NCBI RefSeq assembly: GCF_002027555.1
Contig: NZ_MXAP01000097.1
Coordinates: forward strand, 1 to 49,372
Source: Moraxella equi
GTDB lineage: Bacteria; Pseudomonadota; Gammaproteobacteria; Pseudomonadales; Moraxellaceae
Direction of reading: 5' to 3'
DNA: 49,372 bases
Made by a program: the position numbers and the translations under genes. Shown here piece by piece: positions 40,476-46,496 of the stretch. The notes under the pieces are model-generated. The model did not search any database. It was given only the letters and a program-made list of their open reading frames with translations, and was not told the DNA's origin. Within the stretch, counting starts at the first letter, position 1. Every line of letters starts with the position of its first letter.

Positions 40476-41456
40476 ATGGATAAAATCCAACAGATGAAAC
40501 TACGCCTTGCCCCCATTGCAGGGGTCATGCAAGCCAAAGTGGGCGATGCGTTCAATTTGGACGCATTGGCAAAGCTATTTGTGCAGGTGGAAAGCTACAA
40601 CGCCATGACCCCACAAATGACGGAGGCAATGAGTTACGCCAAATTTATCCCTGTTAAAAATAATTTTGGTGGCGTGGTCGGCACTTCTCATGTACTACAA
40701 AGAAAGCAAGGCGTAGGGCGTGGCAAGGCATTTGCTGGCACGGGTGGTGATATTCCGCTTGCTGAGGTTATTTATGACGAAGTGAGTTTAAACATCAAGG
40801 CAGGGGCGATTGGCTATCAGTTTAGCGTCATGGAAGTGGCAACGGCGTTGGCGATGGGGGTTAGCCTTGAAGCTGACAAAATCGCAGCCGCCCGACTGGG
40901 CTTTGAAAAACACATGAGTGATATTGCGTGGCTTGGCGAACCCGAAACAGGACTAAAAGGCTTTTATAACCAAACAGGCGTAGCAAAAACTGCTAAAACC
41001 ATTGATTTTGCTACCGCCAACCACACCCAAATCCTAGACTTTTTTAACACCGTGATTTATGACGCATTGGACACGGCGGACGAAACGGGTATTGACATTG
41101 ATACCATTATTTTGCCAACGTCTGTCTCTCGTGTGCTGTCTAGCCGTGTGCTTAGTGAGCATAACCCTATGACGGTGCTTGATTTTGTCAAGAAAAATAA
41201 TGAGGCGGTGCTTGAAGGTCGTACCATGAACATCGTTTCAAACAAACGGGGCAATGGCGTGGGCGATACCAAAGCCGACCGTATCGTGGCGTATCGCAAA
41301 GACCCAAGTTGTCTTGAAATGCGTATTCCGCAGGAGCTACAATTCCAGCCAACGCAAGCCAAAGACCTAGACTTGTACACCCCGGGCAGTTACCTGTATC
41401 AAGGCGTGTGGCTAAAACGCATTGACAGTATGCGTTATTATGATGTCAAAAAATAA
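40476..41456 (+). CDS. major capsid protein (DUF2184 type)
   Basis: A 326-residue coat protein. Features of the DUF2184 family are YDEVSLNIKAGAIGYQFSVMEV, EKHMSDIAWLGEPETGLKGFYN and the C-terminal TPGSYLYQGVWLKRIDSMRYYDV. The HK97-like fold is inferred from family knowledge. ATG 40476 has GGGAG 7 nt upstream. A strong terminator follows the stop, as is common after highly expressed capsid genes. Confidence 0.85.
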   Translation: MDKIQQMKLRLAPIAGVMQAKVGDAFNLDALAKLFVQVESYNAMTPQMTEAMSYAKFIPVKNNFGGVVGTSHVLQRKQGVGRGKAFAGTGGDIPLAEVIYDEVSLNIKAGAIGYQFSVMEVATALAMGVSLEADKIAAARLGFEKHMSDIAWLGEPETGLKGFYNQTGVAKTAKTIDFATANHTQILDFFNTVIYDALDTADETGIDIDTIILPTSVSRVLSSRVLSEHNPMTVLDFVKKNNEAVLEGRTMNIVSNKRGNGVGDTKADRIVAYRKDPSCLEMRIPQELQFQPTQAKDLDLYTPGSYLYQGVWLKRIDSMRYYDVKK

Positions 41457-41477
41457 ATAACCCCAAGTCCATAACCC

Positions 41478-41510
41478 AAACCCAAAATCGTCATGGTTTT
41501 GGGTTTTTTT
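41478..41510 (+). terminator. terminator after the capsid gene
   Basis: AACCCAAAA (41479-41487) pairs perfectly with TTTTGGGTT (41497-41505), followed by more Ts. Confidence 0.8.
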
Positions 41511-41533
41511 ACAACTTAAAAAGAGAGATGATT

Positions 41534-41755
41534 ATGCCAAAATATCAATATGATGGTGAACATCACCGTGTGTCTATTGAAGGGATTGCCCTTATCAAAG
41601 GTATGACTGTTGATTTGTCTGATGGTGATGAGGCGTTTTTGCTAAATAGTGGCTTTGGTAAAGCCATGTTAGCCAATGGCGAGCTGGTCAAGGTGGACGA
41701 AACCGCCCCTAAGCCAAAAGCCGAACCTAAGCCCAAAACGGCAGAATCCCCATGA
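41534..41755 (+). CDS. small connector-region protein
   Basis: A 73-residue protein starting MPKYQYDGEHHRVSIEGIAL and ending with a Lys/Pro-repeat tail (PKPKAEPKPKTAE). The AGAGAG motif fits ATG 41534 better than ATG 41528. Position between capsid and connector genes suggests a head-completion role; no family recognised. Its TGA overlaps the next ATG. Confidence 0.55.
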   Translation: MPKYQYDGEHHRVSIEGIALIKGMTVDLSDGDEAFLLNSGFGKAMLANGELVKVDETAPKPKAEPKPKTAESP

Positions 41756-42211
41756 TTACAACATCTGTTGTGATAAGCGACACCAAGCTACTTAGCCGTA
41801 TTATGACTACCGCCAGGGGTTACACCGCTCGGGTACGTGTAGGCTATTTTGGCAATGAACGACATGCAGGTAAGCGACCTATTACGATGGGCAATCTAGC
41901 AGGCATACACGAACACGGCACAAGGCACACGCCAAAGCGTATGTTTGTTTATCCTGCCCTAAAAAAGAACCGTGGCAAGTACCTAAAATTGGCAGGTGGG
42001 TCATTTTTGCCGATTGTGCGTGGGCGAAAGACCGCCACGCAAACTTGGCATTATGTCGGGCAAGAAGCGGTAAAAGATGTGCAAGACTTTATGGTTACAG
42101 CAACCTTTACACCGTTATCGCCAAAAAACCATTAAGCAAAAAGGCTCATCAAGACCGCTGGTTGATACAGGGCAACTTCGCCAGTCCGTAACTTATCGGG
42201 TGAAAAAATGA
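41752..42211 (+). pseudogene. head-tail connector/tail completion protein, frameshifted near its end
   Basis: The frame from ATG 41752 encodes RVRVGYFGNERHAGKRPIT, GIHEHGTRHTPKRMFVYPALKK and a QEAVKDVQDF helix, as in phage neck/tail-completion proteins. It ends early at 42135 after LSPKNH. Removing one A from the A6 run at 42123-42128 restores LSPKTIKQKGSSRPLVDTG and QLRQSVTYRV, the standard family C-terminus. The restored stop at 42209-42211 overlaps the next gene's ATG. So this is a one-base insertion: a genuine mutation or a sequencing error. Confidence 0.75.
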
Positions 42212-42573
42212 TTACAAGAAGTGATTTAAATGACCGCTTTGGTGAGTATGAGATTGAGCGGTTAGAGAAAAACATCAAAGACCCACAAGCGGTGAATAAA
42301 GCCATTGATGATGCGGTGCAATTTGTAAACGGCTATATCGCCAGTAATTACCGTTTGCCCCTGCCGTCCATTCCTGCCTCTGTGGAGCGAGCGTGTGCGG
42401 TGGTGGCACGGTACTATCTATACAAAGACAAACCAACCGCCACCGTCCGCCAAGATTATGATGACATTTTGGCATGGCTTAAAGATGTTGCCTCTGGCAA
42501 GGTCAAATTAGATTTTGGGGGCGATGAGCAAGAGGAAAAAACAGCATTTATTTCGGGGGCATTTGTCGCATGA
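42208..42573 (+). CDS. Gp36-type head-tail connector (DUF1320)
   Basis: A 121-residue connector protein. ITRSDLNDRFGEYEIERLEK, then AIDDAVQFVNGYIASNYRLPLPS and ACAVVARYYLYKDKPT with RQDYDDILAWLKDVASGKVKLDF are the DUF1320 hallmarks. It probably forms a ring beneath the portal. Tight overlaps on both sides (ATGA) place it in the connector operon. Confidence 0.85.
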   Translation: MITRSDLNDRFGEYEIERLEKNIKDPQAVNKAIDDAVQFVNGYIASNYRLPLPSIPASVERACAVVARYYLYKDKPTATVRQDYDDILAWLKDVASGKVKLDFGGDEQEEKTAFISGAFVA

Positions 42574-43004
42574 TTAATTATTTTGAAGTTGAGCCTGTTT
42601 TGGTTGCACACCTCACAGACAATGTGGAGGGGTTGTTGGCAGTTGATACACCCTTTGACATCGATGATATGCTGGATAACAGCAACACCACACCGTCCGT
42701 TTCGGTCATCTACTACGGCGATAGAATGGGCGAAATCTCAGCAAAGGGGGCGTTGAATGTGCAATACCAACAATGGCTCATCGTGCTAAAACTCACCGAC
42801 CCTATGGCACAAGGTGGCAACACCAACAGCCTGCGTGAGCTTGCCAACCCGTTTATTTTGCAGATTTTAAAGTGCATGCAGGGTTTTGACCCTAAACTTG
42901 CTAAGTTTAAGCATTTTAAGCGGGTGGATTGCCCTGTGAATGTCGGCAGTAGTAGTGGGTTTGGCTATTTTCCGTTTTTGTTTGAGATACAGATGTTTGT
43001 TTAA
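42570..43004 (+). CDS. Gp37-type tail terminator-like protein (DUF1834)
   Basis: A 144-residue protein with the shape of Gp37/DUF1834 proteins: FEVEPVLVAHL at the start, TPSVSVIYYGDRMGE, YQQWLIVLKLTDP and a strand-ended C-terminus (FPFLFEIQMFV). Likely caps the tail tube or joins it to the head. A terminator follows the stop. Confidence 0.7.
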   Translation: MINYFEVEPVLVAHLTDNVEGLLAVDTPFDIDDMLDNSNTTPSVSVIYYGDRMGEISAKGALNVQYQQWLIVLKLTDPMAQGGNTNSLRELANPFILQILKCMQGFDPKLAKFKHFKRVDCPVNVGSSSGFGYFPFLFEIQMFV

Positions 43005-43020
43005 ATTTTTTTAATCATTA

Positions 43021-43042
43021 AACCGCCTTTTGGGCGGTTTTT
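43021..43042 (+). terminator. terminator before the major tail protein gene
   Basis: AACCGCC (43021-43027) pairs with GGCGGTT (43033-43039), followed by Ts. Confidence 0.7.
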
Positions 43043-43059
43043 CATTTATAGGAGCTTAT

Positions 43060-43803
43060 ATGGCTTATGAATTTTTATCCTTGCAAGGCAAGGCGAATCT
43101 TGCCCGCTTGATTGATGGCAAAGCAACAGCACTTACTGAGCTTGGCAACCTAACCGCCCTAAATATCGGTATTAGCACCGAGACCACCAAAATCAAAGAA
43201 AGCAAGACGGGCAAACGCCAAGATGTGCTGGAAATTGAAAAGGGTAAAGGGGTGACGGTTGAGATGACCATGAATGAGCAAACCAAGAACGATGTGGCGT
43301 TGGCATTCCAAGCCGAAGTTACTGAGCTAGAAGGCAGAACGGTCAGCGACACACCACTTGCCACACTCAAAGTGGGCGATAAGGTTAAACTGGATGGCTT
43401 TAATCTGTCTGAAGTCAGTCTAAAAGACGATAACAGTAAGCCATTAGAAAAAGGCAAGCATTATACGCTTGATGAGAAATTTGGTGTCTTGACCGTCTTG
43501 TCATTAGATGACATTGCCCAACCTGTCAAAGCCACTTTCACCGAAGGGGCGATGAAGTCTAGCGTGATTTTCAGTTTGCCCGCCAATGCTGAATACTACT
43601 TTTTATTTGAAGGTGTCAATAGCATTGACAACAAAAAAATGGCGGTGGAATTGTGGCGATTTAAGCCATCAGCCAATGGTAACATGGGTTTTATTAATGA
43701 GGAGCTGGGCGAGCTACAAATCAATGGTTCGTGCCTTGCTGACACCAAAAAACAAGAGGATGCTAAACTTGGCGGACTTGGTCGTATCGTGTACCTAGAC
43801 TAA
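43060..43803 (+). CDS. major tail tube protein
   Basis: A 247-residue protein from ATG 43060 with GGAG 6 nt upstream. YEFLSLQGKANLARLIDGKATALTELGNLTALNI, a central beta-rich domain (LKVGDKVKLDGFNLSEVSL; KHYTLDEKFGVLTVL) and EYYFLFEGVNSIDNKKMAVELWRF are typical of phage tail tube proteins. A second immunoglobulin-like segment may be the middle part. Strong terminators flank the gene. Confidence 0.75.
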   Translation: MAYEFLSLQGKANLARLIDGKATALTELGNLTALNIGISTETTKIKESKTGKRQDVLEIEKGKGVTVEMTMNEQTKNDVALAFQAEVTELEGRTVSDTPLATLKVGDKVKLDGFNLSEVSLKDDNSKPLEKGKHYTLDEKFGVLTVLSLDDIAQPVKATFTEGAMKSSVIFSLPANAEYYFLFEGVNSIDNKKMAVELWRFKPSANGNMGFINEELGELQINGSCLADTKKQEDAKLGGLGRIVYLD

Positions 43804-43810
43804 ACAAGCA

Positions 43811-43846
43811 AAAACCCCAAACTGTGGCGGTTTGGGGTTTTATTTT
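43811..43846 (+). terminator. terminator after the tail tube gene
   Basis: AAAACCCCAAA (43811-43821) pairs perfectly with TTTGGGGTTTT (43831-43841), then ATTTT. Confidence 0.8.
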
Positions 43847-43881
43847 CAATCTTAGCAAATCGAATGAGGTTATTATAACAA

Positions 43882-44025
43882 ATGTCTGAAATTATTGCAA
43901 TGGTGGCTGGTATGTTAGAAAAATACGAAAATTCGCCAAAAGTGAGATTTTTGATAAATTGGCTCGTGGTGTGTCTAACCATTTTTGTATTGGGCGGATT
44001 TATCAACGCAATCAAATGGTGGTAA
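43882..44025 (+). CDS. small single-span membrane protein, 47 residues
   Basis: ATG 43882 to TAA 44023-44025. The product starts MSEIIAMVAGMLEKYENSPK and has one membrane helix (FLINWLVVCLTIFVLGGFI), ending IKWW. It sits in the tail operon 1 bp before the next gene. No clear ribosome binding site (upstream TTATAACA), which lowers confidence; its role in tail assembly is unknown. Confidence 0.45.
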   Translation: MSEIIAMVAGMLEKYENSPKVRFLINWLVVCLTIFVLGGFINAIKWW

Positions 44026-44026
44026 C

Positions 44027-44431
44027 ATGAGACTTATCAACGAAAAAACAGGGCAAACCATTGAATTGCCTTACGATTTATACCCCATTGATGACCTAAA
44101 CTGGTCAGCGGTGGTATCAAAGACAGACTACACGCTCACAGGGGCGTTGGACGTGCAACAAGGCACCAGAAAGGCAGGAAAGCCTTTAACCCTGCAATCA
44201 CAAGATGACATGGGCGTGATTACTCGTCAAGTGGTCAATGAGCTACACGAATGGGCAAATCTGATTGAAACCACGTTTATCATGGAATATGAAGCGGACG
44301 GACAGACCAAAAAAGTGAGTGTGATGTTTGACCATAGCCAAACACCGATTGAGGCAACACCGCTAAAAGAGTTTAACAGCCCCAATCTTGATGATTATTT
44401 TAGGGTGGTGCTTAAGTTTTTTACGGTTTAG
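44027..44431 (+). CDS. tail-assembly region protein
   Basis: A 134-residue protein from ATG 44027 (MRLINEKTGQTIELP). The body is beta-strand rich (TGALDVQQGTRKAGKPLTLQSQDDMGVIT; TFIMEYEADGQTKKVSVMFDH) and ends EFNSPNLDDYFRVVLKFFTV. Its location between tail tube and tape measure genes is where chaperones or small tail proteins are encoded. No named family recognised. Confidence 0.6.
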   Translation: MRLINEKTGQTIELPYDLYPIDDLNWSAVVSKTDYTLTGALDVQQGTRKAGKPLTLQSQDDMGVITRQVVNELHEWANLIETTFIMEYEADGQTKKVSVMFDHSQTPIEATPLKEFNSPNLDDYFRVVLKFFTV

Positions 44432-44435
44432 GGGG

Positions 44436-44463
44436 TTGCATTCTATTGTGAATTGTTTATAAT
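44436..44463 (+). promoter_or_regulatory. promoter of the zinc-ribbon moron
   Basis: TTGCAT (44436-44441), 16 bp, TATAAT (44458-44463), just upstream of the small gene at 44495. A perfect -10 box with a weaker -35. Confidence 0.5.
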
Positions 44464-44494
44464 ATTAACATTCATTCACAAAAGGGCAACAGAC

Positions 44495-44719
44495 ATGGCT
44501 AAACAGATAGAACAAACACTTGCATGGTGTGAGAATTGCAACAAAAAAACATTGCACTACAAAGAAACCAGAAAAATCAACTGGGTTATGCACATTTGCC
44601 TATTGTTTGTCGGTATCGGGTTTATTACCTTACCGCTTGCATTGTTTGGTAAGGCAATGACAGCAGATATTGGTGGCGGAAGAAAAGGTTCTTGTTCACA
44701 ATGTGGCTATGACAACTAA
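44495..44719 (+). CDS. zinc-ribbon membrane protein (moron)
   Basis: A 74-residue protein: WCENCNKKTLHY at the N-terminus and GSCSQCGYDN at the C-terminus supply two CxxC pairs, and a hydrophobic hairpin (WVMHICLLFVGIGFITLPLALFG) lies between. ATG 44495 has AAGGG upstream. Flanked by its own promoter and terminator and G+C-poor, it is a typical lysogenic-conversion moron. Function unknown. Confidence 0.6.
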   Translation: MAKQIEQTLAWCENCNKKTLHYKETRKINWVMHICLLFVGIGFITLPLALFGKAMTADIGGGRKGSCSQCGYDN

Positions 44720-44733
44720 TTATTATAGTATCT

Positions 44734-44762
44734 AAAAAACCCACTCAATGAGTGGGTTTTTT
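44734..44762 (+). terminator. terminator of the zinc-ribbon moron
   Basis: AAAAAACCCACTCA (44734-44747) pairs with TGAGTGGGTTTTTT (44749-44762), a near-perfect palindrome. Confidence 0.85.
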
Positions 44763-44807
44763 AGTAAGCAAAAATCCCAAAGACGGAAAAAATGCGTGAA
44801 ATCGTTA

Positions 44808-44830
44808 TAAAAAAACGGTCTTATGACCGT
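44808..44830 (-). terminator. terminator of the second repressor gene
   Basis: ACGGTC (44815-44820) pairs with GACCGT (44825-44830). On the minus strand seven Ts follow, right after the repressor stop. Confidence 0.75.
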
Positions 44831-44836
44831 TTAGTG

Positions 44837-45415
44837 TTATAAAAACCCTTGTCGAAAATCCACCCTGCCCAAGATTTTTACTTCTGATGTGTTCATTGTG
44901 AAATCGTGGTAGAGTGGATTGTCTTTTTTAAACAACAATTTGCCATCATCGGCAGGATATATGCGACAAACAGATTCAATGCCATGTATTTCTACCAAAT
45001 ACAAATCCCCATAGAATAAGGGAGACAGAGTATTAACAAGCAACAAATCCCCATCTCTTAACGTAGGAAACATTGAATCGCCATAATATGTGTAAACAAT
45101 CGTATTTTTGGGGTTGCGTTGATGGTGGTGTGGCAAAATTATTTTTTTACCGTCATTACCAATATATTCAACCAAATCATCATCTCTGTCACCCCAAGAA
45201 GACAACATTATGTGGGGGGTGTTGAAAAATTCGTGTTCATTTAACCCCAACACTTGCAAAATCTTGATAAGTGTGGCTTGGCGTGGCTTTGAGTTGCCAA
45301 GCTCATAGTCGGATATTTGTTTTTGGGACAGACCAACACGACCAGCAAGCTCGCTTTGGCTAAGTTGCTTGTTTGAGCGATGGTGCTTGAGTGCTTGGGC
45401 AAAATTTTTGGACAT
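44837..45415 (-). CDS. second XRE/S24-type repressor, apparently unable to self-cleave
   Basis: A 192-residue repressor. HTH at about residues 8-55 (LSQSELAGRVGLSQKQISDYELG), then an S24-like domain with S114 in YYGDSMFPTLRDGD. Where LexA-type proteins have the catalytic Lys (V-K-R-L), this one has V-C-R-I (C150), and no Ala/Cys-Gly cleavage site is evident. It should therefore not respond to RecA. It is divergent from a small regulator and an AntA antirepressor, suggesting control by antirepression instead. A second immunity region inside tail genes is unusual. Confidence 0.82.
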   Translation of the reverse strand: MSKNFAQALKHHRSNKQLSQSELAGRVGLSQKQISDYELGNSKPRQATLIKILQVLGLNEHEFFNTPHIMLSSWGDRDDDLVEYIGNDGKKIILPHHHQRNPKNTIVYTYYGDSMFPTLRDGDLLLVNTLSPLFYGDLYLVEIHGIESVCRIYPADDGKLLFKKDNPLYHDFTMNTSEVKILGRVDFRQGFL

Positions 45416-45503
45416 AAAAACCCCTTGACAATAGTTTTAATAAGTTTTAAAATACTAAAACTTAGTAAAACTTACTAAGTTAAGGGCAAAAATAGGAGCT
45501 ATT
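45416..45503. promoter_or_regulatory. second immunity operator region
   Basis: A perfect dyad AACTTAGTAA-AAC-TTACTAAGTT occupies 45459-45481. The rightward promoter TTGACA (45425-45430), 17 bp, TAAAAT (45448-45453) lies just upstream, so a repressor on the dyad would block it. An upstream TTTTAATAAGTTTTAAAAT stretch may hold a second half-site. Confidence 0.7.
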
Positions 45504-45710
45504 ATGTACACCTGTTCTTTTGATGATGAACTTACAGCGATTGTAAAACGCCAAGCCAAGATTGAACATCGTTCTATTCGTGGTCAGTTTGTTCACTATC
45601 TCAAACTTGCCTTAATGCAAGAAAACTTACTAAACGAAAAAGCAGACACCGTCCGCCAAGATGAAATGTCTGCTTTAAACACAACCGTTATGGAGATGTC
45701 TAATGACTAA
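45504..45710 (+). CDS. small ribbon-helix-helix-like regulator
   Basis: A 68-residue protein: MYTCSFDDELTAIVKRQAKIEHRSIRGQFVHYLKLALMQ has the strand-helix-helix shape of ParD/Arc-like proteins, with an acidic tail. An AGGAG lies 6-7 nt before the ATG. First gene of the rightward unit facing the second repressor, so probably a Cro-like or coupling regulator. It overlaps the AntA gene by 8 bp. Confidence 0.55.
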   Translation: MYTCSFDDELTAIVKRQAKIEHRSIRGQFVHYLKLALMQENLLNEKADTVRQDEMSALNTTVMEMSND

Positions 45711-46257
45711 TGTACCACAAAAGCCCCTTGAAAATCAAGGGCAATTTGTAACCGTCTTTAATGGCGAAATTAACCAATCTGCTGAAATGTTGTGCAATGC
45801 TCGTGATTTGCATAAATTTTTGGGTGTGCAAACTCGCTTTAACGATTGGATTAAAAGTCGTATTTCTGAATATGGCTTTGTCAAAAACCAAGACTACGTT
45901 AGTTTTACTGAAAATTTAGTAAAACCCAAAACTGGTAGAAAAAGCGTTCAATACCACATCACCCTAGATATGGCAAAAGAGCTTGCAATGGTTGAGAAAA
46001 ATACCAAAGGTCGTGAAATCCGCCGTTACTTTATCCAATGTGAAAAGCAAGCCCTACAATCTGCCCAATCGCTCACCGCACAAATCACCCAAACGTCTAT
46101 TTTGCTCAAAAATATTGACGGTAACTTATCAGAAGCAGGGCGATACTTGGCAATACATGGCAAGCAGACTAAGCCAACCTTAAAGGGCAAGCTGTCGGAT
46201 TTACTCGCCAAAGCCCAACCATTTTTGCCATTTGTTGAGTTTGGAGGTGCAAAATGA
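45703..46257 (+). CDS. AntA-type antirepressor
   Basis: A 184-residue antirepressor. The AntA/AntB domain fills residues 20-115: LCNARDLHKFLGVQTRFNDWIKSRISEYGFVKNQDYVSF, then YHITLDMAKELAMVEKNTKGREIRRYFIQCEKQA. A short C-terminal region follows (FLPFVEFGGAK). It probably antagonises the uncleavable repressor encoded divergently. No C4-like leader is present here; it is translated from the overlap with the small regulator gene. Confidence 0.88.
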   Translation: MTNVPQKPLENQGQFVTVFNGEINQSAEMLCNARDLHKFLGVQTRFNDWIKSRISEYGFVKNQDYVSFTENLVKPKTGRKSVQYHITLDMAKELAMVEKNTKGREIRRYFIQCEKQALQSAQSLTAQITQTSILLKNIDGNLSEAGRYLAIHGKQTKPTLKGKLSDLLAKAQPFLPFVEFGGAK

Positions 46258-46442
46258 GCTACGACCACATGAGTAAACACGACATTGCCTCTCTTGCCCG
46301 TGAAAACTTGCATTGGGTAAGTACGCTCATCACCCTTGCCAAGAAAAATGGGGCGTATAGCGAAACCTTGCTTGACATTGCCGAGTATCTGTCAGACACG
46401 CATTACTGTGACTTTGACGAGATGGCAAACGAGTTTAAATAA
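46254..46442 (+). CDS. small hypothetical protein
   Basis: A 62-residue, fully helical protein (MSYDHMSKHDIASLARENLHWVSTLITLAKK, then LLDIAEYLSDTHYCDF). ATGA overlap with the AntA gene; a terminator closes the unit. It completes the three-gene rightward arm of the second immunity cassette. No family recognised. Confidence 0.55.
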   Translation: MSYDHMSKHDIASLARENLHWVSTLITLAKKNGAYSETLLDIAEYLSDTHYCDFDEMANEFK

Positions 46443-46456
46443 TTGGTTTTTTTACA

Positions 46457-46484
46457 AAACCGCTCCAATTGGGGCGGTTTTTTT
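46457..46484 (+). terminator. terminator closing the second immunity cassette
   Basis: AAACCGC (46457-46463) pairs with GCGGTTT (46474-46480), with extra inner CC/GG pairing and a T-run to 46484. Confidence 0.8.
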
Positions 46485-46496
46485 ATTGGAGTTTTT

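Noticed and set aside
41057..41380. Minus-strand ORF of 107 codons within the capsid gene
   Set aside because: Serine/leucine-rich shadow of the capsid reading frame, no start signals.
42116..42140. Programmed -1 frameshift at A AAA AAC in the connector gene
   Set aside because: The heptamer is in phase, but the -1 frame does not give the conserved C-terminus; only a +1 shift does. A one-base insertion explains it better.
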